From Streptomyces sp. NBC_01471 (GTDB taxonomy: Bacteria > Actinomycetota > Actinomycetes > Streptomycetales > Streptomycetaceae): a stretch of DNA of 64,000 bases. How positions within the stretch are numbered: the first letter of the stretch is position 1; each line of letters starts with the position of its first letter. The stretch lies in contig NZ_CP109450.1 of assembly GCF_041438865.1 (NCBI RefSeq), positions 2,769,001 through 2,833,000 of the forward strand, written 5' to 3'. The notes under the pieces were generated by a model. It was not told the origin of the DNA, made no database searches, and saw nothing but the letters and a program-made list of their open reading frames with translations. Position numbers and translations under genes: made by a program. Positions 1 to 6,626 of the stretch are shown here, in pieces.

Positions 1-13
1 GTCGGCTGTCTGA

Positions 14-223
14 TCAGACGGCGCCGAACTCTCCGCCCTTGACACCCGTCACGAAGGAAGCGAACACACCGGCAGTGACGTCCAGAACCGGGCCACTCGG
101 GTTCTTGGAGTCACGGACGGGGACCACGCCGTGCGATGCAATGAGGTTGGCGGCGACCTCGATGCAGTTACCGCCGTTGTTGCTGTACGAGGACTTGAAC
201 CAGCGGAGCGAATCGGTTGTCAC
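14..223 (-). CDS. DUF397 protein (copy 1)
   Basis: Small 69-residue DUF397 protein. The family is recognised by the W-x-KSSYSNNGGNC-EVA core, a ...VPVRDSK(N)P.GPVL... segment and a C-terminal F..FV.GVK.GEF run, all present here. In Streptomyces, DUF397 proteins are encoded next to XRE/DUF5753 regulators and are thought to act as small partner or antagonist proteins in whiJ/bldB-type developmental circuits; the biochemical role is unsettled. The start is GTG at 223, preceded by AAAGGGCA on the coding strand. It lies downstream of a near-identical copy (283-492) and of the XRE gene in the same direction, so the three probably form one unit. Confidence 0.85.
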   Translation of the reverse strand: MTTDSLRWFKSSYSNNGGNCIEVAANLIASHGVVPVRDSKNPSGPVLDVTAGVFASFVTGVKGGEFGAV

Positions 224-282
224 AGGATGCCCTTTCTCACCTGACTGATCATGGCTACGAATCCGACCTGCATGGCGGGCAG

Positions 283-492
283 TCAGACGGCTCCGAGCTC
301 TCCGCCCTTGACACCTGCCACGAAGGAAGCGAACACACCGGCGGTGACGTCCAGAACCGGGCCACTCGGGTTCTTGGAGTCACGGACGGGGACCACGCCG
401 CGCGAGGCAACCAGGTTGGTGGCGACCTCGATGCAGTCGCCGCCGTTGTTGCTGTACGAGGACGTGAACCAACGGGGGGATTCGGTCGTCAT
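283..492 (-). CDS. DUF397 protein (copy 2)
   Basis: A second 69-residue DUF397 protein, differing from copy 1 at about ten positions. The ATG (490-492) overlaps the stop of the upstream XRE gene (489-491) as ATGA, so the two are translationally coupled, as is usual for DUF397/XRE pairs. A ribosome site, AAAGGGCACC, precedes it and falls inside the XRE gene. The likely role is partner of the XRE/DUF5753 protein. Copy 1 looks like a later tandem duplicate of this gene, because only this copy is coupled. Confidence 0.88.
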   Translation of the reverse strand: MTTESPRWFTSSYSNNGGDCIEVATNLVASRGVVPVRDSKNPSGPVLDVTAGVFASFVAGVKGGELGAV

Positions 493-1328
493 GGGGTGCC
501 CTTTCGCAACTGGTTGATCATGGCCACGGACGCCTCTTGGGACAGCGATACGGCCTGGAGTTGATGGTAGGCCGTCAACGAGGGCATCACGGAGCTGTTC
601 TCCCGGTCCACATAGCCCTGGGCCTGCGACTCGGCGTAGCTGATCACGGACCGATCCGGCGCCGTCAGGAGGGTCATGGGTAGGTCGAACGTGCGGCGCT
701 CGCCTATCTCGTACGGTGCCACCTGCAGCAGAGTGTTGGGCAACTCGGCGAACTCGGCCAGATGCGCCAACTGGGCTTTCATGACGCCGGATCCGCCAAC
801 GGGCCGACGAATGCAGCTCTCATCCAGGGTCACAAACAGCATGGGCGGCCGCGGCCGCACGAGTGCTGCCTGTCGCTCGGCCAGGAACGCGACGCGTTCA
901 TCCGCCTGGTCGGGCGTGATGGCGCCCCGACGCACGGCGCTGTCCGCCAATACCCGTGCATACTCGGGCGTCTGAAGCAGACCGGGAACGATCCCAAGGT
1001 TGAAGATACGGATCTCCACGGCCCGGCCCTCGTGCCCCACGTACTGCGGGAAGCCCTCCAGCAGCGACCCGTGCCGCATCTCACGCCATTCGCGCTCCAA
1101 CGAGTCAGCGGTGTCCGCTATCCCGAACGCTGCATCAGCACTGCGTGTGAAGCGCAGAGTTGGCGGCTTGCGACCAGTTTCGATGGCCGAAATATGCCTG
1201 CCCGTGTAACCGATCAGCGCGGCCAGTTCGTCCTGAATCCAGCCGCGAGCCTCGCGTAATCTGCGTAACCGCGCCCCGAAAGCCGCCTCGGGGCCTGCTT
1301 CAGGATTCAACTCCTTGCGGTTTACCAA
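489..1328 (-). CDS. XRE-family regulator with DUF5753 domain (whiJ-like)
   Basis: 279-residue DNA-binding regulator. An N-terminal lambda-repressor-type helix-turn-helix (residues about 17-72, GARLRRLREARGW...GYTGRHISAIETGRK) is followed by the DUF5753 domain (about 90-270), marked by PGLLQTPEYARVL, ERQAAL...P..FVTLDES..RRPVG and a C-terminal SVISYAESQAQGYVDRE segment. These proteins regulate development and antibiotic production in Streptomyces together with small DUF397 proteins. The start is TTG at 1328: a strong GCGGAGGG lies 5 nt upstream and no ATG is suitably placed. The stop overlaps the DUF397 start (ATGA). Confidence 0.9.
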   Translation of the reverse strand: MVNRKELNPEAGPEAAFGARLRRLREARGWIQDELAALIGYTGRHISAIETGRKPPTLRFTRSADAAFGIADTADSLEREWREMRHGSLLEGFPQYVGHEGRAVEIRIFNLGIVPGLLQTPEYARVLADSAVRRGAITPDQADERVAFLAERQAALVRPRPPMLFVTLDESCIRRPVGGSGVMKAQLAHLAEFAELPNTLLQVAPYEIGERRTFDLPMTLLTAPDRSVISYAESQAQGYVDRENSSVMPSLTAYHQLQAVSLSQEASVAMINQLRKGTP

Positions 1329-1421
1329 TGTGCCCTCCGCTAAAGCAACGTTGAAGACTGACTCGACTGTAGGCCACTCTGAGCCGCCTCGGTAGTCGAA
1401 TGACTACGGAGAGGAGTGGTG

Positions 1422-1685
1422 ATGTCTACAGATAACAACTCCCCCGCCAGGCAAGGGACTTCATACGTCCCGGCTCTCGGCACGCTCATGGTCGATACCG
1501 GGCACGGAAACCGCACCGGAGAGTTCCGTGGGCTTTCCGGTCCGTACTGGTCGCTCCGGCCGGTCAGCGGGGGCCCGGAATGGGAAGCCGTCCCCGGACA
1601 GGTCCGGCCCCCGACGCCGGCGGAGCGGCTGACCGCCGAGAACGCACGGGTCAACACCCGGAGCCGCAGGGGGCCCGCATGGTGA
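1422..1685 (+). CDS. Small hypothetical protein next to whiJ-like locus
   Basis: 87-residue protein of unknown function, divergent from the XRE gene. The ATG at 1422 has GGAGAGGAG 5 nt upstream, better than the overlapping GTG codons at 1416/1419. The protein has a central hydrophilic segment (LMVDTGHGNRTGEFRG, GLSGPYWSLRPVSGGPEWE) and a Pro/Arg-rich tail; no signal peptide or membrane helix is visible. Proteins of this general look are common beside XRE/DUF397 loci in Streptomyces (recollection of family context, not a search). The stop overlaps the next start. Confidence 0.7.
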   Translation: MSTDNNSPARQGTSYVPALGTLMVDTGHGNRTGEFRGLSGPYWSLRPVSGGPEWEAVPGQVRPPTPAERLTAENARVNTRSRRGPAW

Positions 1686-1858
1686 CCCCCGACGGGACGC
1701 CTCCGGGCGGGCAGACCGAGCCCGAACCCTGCCTGACGTGCCAGGAGTTCGACCTCGCCGAAGCCGTCGCCAGGGCCGAGCACGACGGGAGCAGGGAAAC
1801 CGACTGCCGGGTGCTGCGCAAGCGTCACCAACAGGCCGAACACGGAGGGCAATCGTGA
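1679..1858 (+). CDS. 59-residue CxxC hypothetical protein
   Basis: Very small acidic protein. The ATG at 1679 precedes the stop of the upstream gene (1683-1685), so the genes overlap by 7 nt and are probably coupled. It contains a single C-L-T-C pair in an EPCLTCQEFD context and a later lone Cys; the rest is charged and probably helical (LAEAVARAEHDGSRE). The CxxC could bind metal or be redox-active, but one pair alone is weak evidence. It overlaps the next gene as GTGA. Confidence 0.6.
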   Translation: MVTPDGTPPGGQTEPEPCLTCQEFDLAEAVARAEHDGSRETDCRVLRKRHQQAEHGGQS

Positions 1859-2160
1859 CGCTCTCGCTGATCCGGCTGGTCTTCGCCGCAGGGGTCGTGC
1901 AGGCCCTCCTGCGGCGGTACTTCCCCCGCCTCACGCGCCTGCGCGCGCTGACTCCACAACGGCCCGAGCTGCCAGCCCTGTTCGCCGAACTGCAACGGAT
2001 CGAGACAGACCTGGCGTACCGCACGCGGTTCTTCGCCGGGCTGAACACCGCGCTCGCCGAGCGGAACGCCGAACGCCTGGCAGAGCTGGAAGCCCTCCGA
2101 ACGGCAGTCGACCACCTCCGGAACCTGGTCGTTCCCGGTAACGGCGAACGTTCCGCTTGA
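1855..2160 (+). CDS. Small helical hypothetical protein
   Basis: 101-residue protein starting with GTG at 1855, which overlaps the stop of the previous gene. It has an N-terminal hydrophobic/basic stretch (LSLIRLVFAAGVVQALLRR) that could be a membrane anchor, then Leu/Glu/Arg-rich heptads (ALFAELQRIETDLAY...LAERNAERLAELEALRTAV) suggesting a coiled coil. No family is recognised. Third gene of an overlapping three-gene unit that starts at 1422. Confidence 0.6.
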   Translation: MTLSLIRLVFAAGVVQALLRRYFPRLTRLRALTPQRPELPALFAELQRIETDLAYRTRFFAGLNTALAERNAERLAELEALRTAVDHLRNLVVPGNGERSA

Positions 2161-2197
2161 CCGACAGCTCGGGATGAGACCGCCCAGGTCTCCTCGG

Positions 2198-2824
2198 TCA
2201 CACGCTCTCTTCCCGACGGACGGAGAAGGCGCCCGCACCAGCCGCCAGGACTGCCGTCTGCGCAGCCCGTTCGGGGAGGTGCGGGTCCTGATCGGCACGC
2301 AGGAGCACGAGCTGGTGGTAGAGCGGCGCCGTGGCGGCGATCAACAGGCTCCGCGCGTCCGTGTGCGGTGCGGGGAGTTCACCGCGCCCGACGGCGCGCT
2401 CGACGAGGATCTCGCACTGGGCGTACCGGTCCGTCCACATCCGCGTCTGGGCCTGCGCGGCCTGTTCGGAGTGGAACGAGGCGGCCATCAGGGCGACGGC
2501 GAACGACGGCCGCACGACCAGGGATTCCTGGATCTCCTGGTTGAGGGCCGTCAGATCGCCGCACAGCGAGCCGGTGTCCGGCGGCTGCCAGTCGATCTCG
2601 CCTGCGGCGTCGATGACGTCGACGAGCAGGCCGCCGACATCGCGCCAACGCCGGTAGACCGTGGCGCGGTGCACTCCGGCCCGCGTCGCGACGCCCTCCA
2701 CCGTGAGTCCTTCGTGACCGCGTTCAGCGAGTTCGGCGCGCACCGCGTCGAGGACCTGGGCGCGGATGCGGGCGGTGCGACCGCCCGGGCGGCGGTCCGA
2801 CGTGGTGTCCAGTGGGTCTGTCAT
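2198..2824 (-). CDS. TetR/AcrR-family transcriptional regulator
   Basis: 208-residue repressor-type protein. The N-terminal TetR helix-turn-helix (about residues 15-62: RIRAQVLDAVRAELAERG...VATRAGVHRATVYRRW) is followed by an all-helical ligand domain of the TetR_C_11 kind. The ATG at 2824 is preferred over the TTG at 2830. It is divergent from a Vat-type acetyltransferase and an MGT glycosyltransferase with 98 bp between, so it most likely controls that pair and itself, possibly in response to an antibiotic. The inducer is not deducible. Confidence 0.88.
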   Translation of the reverse strand: MTDPLDTTSDRRPGGRTARIRAQVLDAVRAELAERGHEGLTVEGVATRAGVHRATVYRRWRDVGGLLVDVIDAAGEIDWQPPDTGSLCGDLTALNQEIQESLVVRPSFAVALMAASFHSEQAAQAQTRMWTDRYAQCEILVERAVGRGELPAPHTDARSLLIAATAPLYHQLVLLRADQDPHLPERAAQTAVLAAGAGAFSVRREESV

Positions 2825-2876
2825 CGGCAATCAGTATCCGGTTGATCAGGGGGCAAGGCTGTGTCAGCATCTTAAC

Positions 2877-2890
2877 GCGACGGTTGTCGC
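2877..2890. promoter_or_regulatory. Candidate TetR operator
   Basis: Inverted repeat GCGAC-ggtt-GTCGC in the 98-bp gap between the TetR gene and the acetyltransferase gene, about 33 bp before the acetyltransferase start. Its position suits a repressor site for the divergent promoters. It is short and could be chance in GC-rich DNA. Confidence 0.35.
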
Positions 2891-2922
2891 TCTAGGTTCA
2901 CCGGAGAGGAACCGCCCCCACG

Positions 2923-3576
2923 ATGCCGCCCGTTCCCGCCGATCCCACCGTGCTCCACCCGATGCCCGAGCACCCGCGCGTGGTTCTGCTCAAACCGCTG
3001 GTGAAGTCGCCGCTGATCGAGGTCGGTGACTTCTCCTACTACGACGATCCGGACGATCCGACCGCGTTCGAGACGCGCAACGTCCTGTACCACTACGGTC
3101 CCGAGCGGCTTGTCATCGGCAAGTACTGCGCGCTGGGGACGGGCACCCGGTTCATCATGAACGGCGCCAACCACCGCATGGACGGCCCTTCCACCTTCCC
3201 GTTCCCCACCATGGGGGGCTCCTGGGCGGAGCACTTCGACCTGATCACCGACCTGCCCGGCCGGGGCGACACGGTCGTCGGCAACGACGTGTGGTTCGGC
3301 CACGGCGCCACGGTCATGCCCGGTGTACGCATCGGTCACGGCGCGATCATCGCCGCCGGCGCCGTGGTCACCGGCGACGTCCCCGATTACGGCATCGTCG
3401 GCGGCAATCCCGCCCGGCTCATCCGCACCCGCTACGACGCCGCGGACATCGCCCGGCTCCTCGCCGTGGCGTGGTGGGACTGGCCCGTGCAGCACATCAC
3501 CCGGCACGTACGGACGATCATGTCGGGCGCCGTCGCCGACCTGGAGGAGGCCGCCGCGCAGACCGGCCGGTCCTGA
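2923..3576 (+). CDS. Vat-type xenobiotic O-acetyltransferase
   Basis: 217-residue left-handed beta-helix acetyltransferase resembling streptogramin A (virginiamycin) acetyltransferases and CatB-type enzymes. Visible hallmarks are [20 protein letters not shown] followed by NHRMDG (catalytic His in the family), then hexapeptide repeats [19 protein letters not shown] and [18 protein letters not shown] and the [11 protein letters not shown] motif, with the typical WWDWPV C-terminal element. Known members transfer acetyl from acetyl-CoA to a hydroxyl of the drug; the substrate here is inferred only. Length matches Vat proteins. GGAGAGGAA precedes the start. It is followed 58 bp later by a macrolide-type glycosyltransferase. 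Confidence 0.88.
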   Translation: MPPVPADPTVLHPMPEHPRVVLLKPLVKSPLIEVGDFSYYDDPDDPTAFETRNVLYHYGPERLVIGKYCALGTGTRFIMNGANHRMDGPSTFPFPTMGGSWAEHFDLITDLPGRGDTVVGNDVWFGHGATVMPGVRIGHGAIIAAGAVVTGDVPDYGIVGGNPARLIRTRYDAADIARLLAVAWWDWPVQHITRHVRTIMSGAVADLEEAAAQTGRS

Positions 3577-3634
3577 CACCGCGTCCTCGCCACACCGCCC
3601 GCACCCGTCCCGCGCCAGAAACGAGCGATCGCCC

Positions 3635-4831
3635 ATGTCCCGTCGCCCTGCCCACATCGCGATGGTCGGCGTCCCCATCGTCAGCCATGTCCTGCCCAGC
3701 CTCGCGCTCATCCGTGAGCTGGTGGCCCGCGGGCACCGGGTCACCTACGCCAACGACCCGTTCGTGGCCGACCGGATCGAGTCCGCCGGTGCGGAGCTGG
3801 TGCCGTGCACCTCCACGTTGCCCGTCGCGGACAACGACTGGCCTGCCGATCCCATCGCCGCGGCGAGCCTCTTCCTCGACGACGCCGTCCGGGCACTCCC
3901 GCAACTGCGCGCCGCCTACGACGACGATCCGGCCGATCTGTACCTCTACGACATCGGCGCCTATGCCGCGCGCGCCCTCGCCGAAGCGCAGGGGCGTCCC
4001 CTCGTGCAGCTGTCCCCGACGTTCGTCGGCTGGGACGGCTTCCAGGAGGAAGTCGCGGCGCAGCTGCGGAAGCTGCCGGGCGCCGACGCGTACCAGGACA
4101 GGTTCGCACGGTGGCTCGCCGACTGCGGTGCGACCACCACGGACGTGGACACGTTCTCCGGTCCGCCCGCCCGCGCGCTCGCCCTGATCCCGAGAGCGAT
4201 GCAGCCGCACGCCGATCGGGTCGACACCGGCACGGTGACCTTCGTCGGCCCCTGCTTCGCCCCCCGGACGGACACGGACGGCTGGATCCGCCCGGCGGCC
4301 GCGGAGAACGTGCTGCTGATCTCGCTCGGCTCGGCGTACACGCACCGGCCAGCGTTCTACCGCCAGTGCATCGCGGCCTTCGGCGACCTGCCCGGCTGGC
4401 ACGTCGTACTCCAGATCGGCAAGTACACCGACCCCGGGGAACTCGGCGCCGTCCCGCCCAACGTCGAAGTGCACTCCTGGGTCCCGCAGCGGGCGATCCT
4501 GGAACAGGCCGACGCCTTCATCACTCACGCCGGGATGGGCGGCTGCGGCGAGGGGCTCCTCGCCGGCGTTCCCATGATCGCCGTGCCGCAGGGAGCCGAG
4601 CAGTTCATGAACGCCGACCGGCTCGTGGAACTCGGCGTCGCCCGCCGTGTGGACACCGACGACGCCACCCCCGAAACCCTTCGCACGGCGCTGCACGACC
4701 TGGTCACGGACCCTGAACGTGCCGACCGGTCCCAGCAGTTGCAGGCCGCCGCCCGGAGCGAGGGCGGCACCCCGCGCGCCGCCGACCTCATCGAGACCGT
4801 GCTGGCCGCGGCCGGGGGCCGCGCGCTCTGA
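3635..4831 (+). CDS. MGT-family glycosyltransferase (macrolide inactivation type)
   Basis: 398-residue GT-B fold glycosyltransferase of the MGT/OleD family (GT1). The N-terminal acceptor domain begins HIAMVGVPIVSHVLPSL; the C-terminal nucleotide-sugar domain holds LISLGSAYTHR, EVHSWVPQRAILEQAD and the signature FITHAGMGGCGEGLLAGVP..AVPQGAEQFMNADR. Family members glucosylate macrolides, aminocoumarins or other hydroxylated small molecules using UDP-glucose. The ATG at 3635 is chosen because the family N-terminus begins just there; upstream codons of the long frame are unrelated. Probably co-transcribed with the acetyltransferase. Confidence 0.88.
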   Translation: MSRRPAHIAMVGVPIVSHVLPSLALIRELVARGHRVTYANDPFVADRIESAGAELVPCTSTLPVADNDWPADPIAAASLFLDDAVRALPQLRAAYDDDPADLYLYDIGAYAARALAEAQGRPLVQLSPTFVGWDGFQEEVAAQLRKLPGADAYQDRFARWLADCGATTTDVDTFSGPPARALALIPRAMQPHADRVDTGTVTFVGPCFAPRTDTDGWIRPAAAENVLLISLGSAYTHRPAFYRQCIAAFGDLPGWHVVLQIGKYTDPGELGAVPPNVEVHSWVPQRAILEQADAFITHAGMGGCGEGLLAGVPMIAVPQGAEQFMNADRLVELGVARRVDTDDATPETLRTALHDLVTDPERADRSQQLQAAARSEGGTPRAADLIETVLAAAGGRAL

Positions 4832-4866
4832 GCACTGCCGCTTCTCCTGCCCGGCCTGCGCCGCCA

Positions 4867-5016
4867 TCAGATGACGCGGGTGGGCAGCCCGGCCGCAAGA
4901 AGGGCTCGGATCCGCCCCACTGCGGCGATGCCGGAATCCGCGTAGAAGCGATAGCCGTTGGGCAGTCGTCCGGGCCGCAGCAGTCCCGCCCGCTCGCAGT
5001 GGCGCAACAGCCGACT
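4867..5016 (-). pseudogene. Remnant of a MerR-family regulator
   Basis: About 49 codons encode the recognisable middle of a MerR DNA-binding domain: RLLRHCERAGLLRPGRLPNG followed by YRFYADSGIAAVGRIRALLAAGLPTRVI and an immediate stop. The first helix (normally MRIGELARRTGVS) and the entire C-terminal dimerisation/effector part are absent. Upstream the reading frame runs into unrelated sequence belonging to an amidohydrolase remnant on the other strand. This is a gene fragment, not a small functional protein. Confidence 0.75.
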
Positions 5017-5345
5017 CCTGGGATTCGGCTCCGTACCCCTGGGCCGCCCGGCAGCCGAGACCGCCGCCCGGGTGGCGCGCGAAGTGGCTGGCCGCGGACC
5101 GCACGGCATCGGCGAACTCACCCCGCCCCGCACCACCGCAGCGGACATGCGCACTCTGGCCGGCCTGGCGGCCCGCTACCCCAGCGTGCCCCTGGTGATC
5201 AGCCAGTTGGCAGGAGACCACTGGATGGAAGCGGTCGAGCTGGCCCGGAGCACGCCCAATGTCTACCTGGAACTGTCGACAGCCCGGCGAGATCCGGGAC
5301 CGGGTGCTGGGCGGCAATCTCGCGGAGCTTCTGCACCTTCCGTAA
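5015..5345 (+). pseudogene. Remnant of an amidohydrolase-family gene
   Basis: The frame from 5015 reads LLGFGSVPLGRPAAETAARV, then HGIGELTPP, LAARYPSVPLVISQL, GDHWMEAVELA and STPNVYLELSTA, which matches the C-terminal half of TIM-barrel metal-dependent amidohydrolases (amidohydrolase_2 type). After about 5285 the frame breaks; the expected C-terminus (IRDRVLGGNLAELLHLP, stop 5343-5345) continues in another frame, so a short deletion or frameshift is present. The N-terminal half with the HxH metal site is missing. It abuts the MerR remnant without a gap. Confidence 0.7.
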
Positions 5346-5401
5346 CAGGTGTGCGTCGAGCCCCGCGGTGCCCGGTCAGAAGGCGGCGGTCATGTGTGAA
5401 G

Positions 5402-6415
5402 TCACCCACGACCGCGCCCTCGTTGTACCGCCGGTTCGAGCAGCGACAGCGTCCGCTGCCGTGCGTCGAGGGCGACGCGGACACCGACCGGCATCGGCAG
5501 ATTCGGGCCGGCGTGCCCGAACTCGACGTTGCCCAGGACCGGGATGTCACGGTCGCCGAGGGCGTCGAGGACCATCTCGGGCAGGGTCGGGGACGCGTCG
5601 GGCGAATCGAGTCCGTCGATCGCGTGCGGGACACCCACGACCATGCCGCCGATCCGGTCGAGGATGCCGCCGTGCCGCATTACCTGCAGATAGCTCCACA
5701 CATGCGCTGCCTGGCCGCCCGCCTCCTCCCAGAACAGCACCGCCCCGTCGAACCGTTCGAGCGGCAGCGCGTAACGCGTCGCCTGCGCCAGCACGATGCG
5801 GTTGATCACCCCGCCGATCAGCCGGCCTTCGGCGCGACCGGCCCGCCAGCACTCCCACGACGGGGTGGCCGGCAGCGCACCGATCGGCTCCGTACCGGTC
5901 AGCAGCGCCGAGTAGAGCTTCTGGAGTTCCGCTCTGCGCGCCGCGGGTGCGGCCTGCCAGTACCCGCCGAGTCCGGGGGTGGCCAGGTCGGCGTGGAACC
6001 CGACCAGACCCGTGCGCGCGTGGAGCACCAGATGCAGCAGCGAGATGTCGCTGTACCCGAGAATCGGCTTGGGATCGGCCCTGATCGCCTCGACGTCGAT
6101 CAGATCGAGGTAGCCGAGCACCGCCTGCCCGCCGTCGTGCGCGATGATGGCGCGCACCTCGGGATCACGCAGAAGAGTATTGAATTCCCTGGCGGTCTCG
6201 GCCGGCGTGGCCGCGCTCCACCAATGGTGCCGCCCCGCTTCGAGCAGCGGTGCCCGACGCACGCGGAATCCCATCCGCTCAAGCTCGTCCACCGCCTGCT
6301 CCAGATCGGGCTCGTACACGGCATGGAGCGGCCCGGACAGCGAGGCGATGACGACGAGATCTCCGGGCCTCAGGGCACGAGGCCGAAGCAGTTGAGGCAG
6401 TTCGGTAGGGGCCAT
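5402..6415 (-). CDS. S66-family LD-carboxypeptidase / MccF-like protein
   Basis: 337-residue serine peptidase of the S66 family (LdcA/MccF). Members cleave the L,D bond in peptidoglycan tetrapeptides during wall recycling or, like MccF, detoxify microcin C-type nucleotide peptides. Visible motifs are RPGDLVVIASLSGP near the N-terminus, AIIAHDGGQAVLGYLD, the ILGYSDIS strand, LFWEEAGGQAAHVWSYL with the Glu region, GMVVG and the terminal PVLGNVEFGHAGPNLPMPVG with the His region. The ATG at 6415 is preferred to the ORF start 90 nt upstream because the conserved N-terminus begins there. Substrate is undetermined; context gives no clue. Confidence 0.85.
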   Translation of the reverse strand: MAPTELPQLLRPRALRPGDLVVIASLSGPLHAVYEPDLEQAVDELERMGFRVRRAPLLEAGRHHWWSAATPAETAREFNTLLRDPEVRAIIAHDGGQAVLGYLDLIDVEAIRADPKPILGYSDISLLHLVLHARTGLVGFHADLATPGLGGYWQAAPAARRAELQKLYSALLTGTEPIGALPATPSWECWRAGRAEGRLIGGVINRIVLAQATRYALPLERFDGAVLFWEEAGGQAAHVWSYLQVMRHGGILDRIGGMVVGVPHAIDGLDSPDASPTLPEMVLDALGDRDIPVLGNVEFGHAGPNLPMPVGVRVALDARQRTLSLLEPAVQRGRGRG

Positions 6416-6499
6416 CGGGGCAGTATTCAGAGGCCGTCGGCGACACGCCACGTATTTAACGGTCGGCTCGCCCCGCGTGCCGGGCCTGCTTCCGCCTCC

Positions 6500-6605
6500 G
6501 GCCACTCCGGCGCCGCGACCGTGAAGCCGCGGCGCCCGCTGCCGGGGTCGGCCGCATCACCGGGGCGACGTGCGTGGTGGACGATGAGAGCCGTCCACCA
6601 CGCCG
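6500..6605 (-). pseudogene. Decayed C-terminal fragment of an M20 amidohydrolase
   Basis: The 74 bp at 6501-6574 closely match 8510-8584, which encodes the C-terminus of the intact M20 gene at 8469-9767 (HFAPVMQPTLDTGVAALTVA region). Relative to that copy there is a net one-base deletion that breaks the frame: the first half reads H-V-A-P-V-M-R-P-T in one frame and T-V-A-A-P-E-W continues in the next. No start, metal ligands or other body of an M20 gene remain. It is a leftover of a second paralogous gene, or of a duplication of the gene end. Confidence 0.6.
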
Positions 6606-6626
6606 CAGACCGCCCACGGGGCAACC

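Larger units (their letters stand above)
14..492. repeat. Tandem duplication of a DUF397 gene
   Basis: The DNA at 39-240 and 309-500 is a direct duplication of about 200 bp covering a whole DUF397 gene and its ribosome site. The central stretch (for example 85-117 against 354-386) is almost unchanged at nucleotide level, while the 5' ends have diverged. This suggests a fairly recent duplication within the whiJ-like locus. Confidence 0.8.

Noticed and set aside
3518-5317. A 599-residue reverse frame opposite the glycosyltransferase
   Set aside because: Shadow of the MGT gene; no domain match, while the + strand frame has full GT1 signatures.
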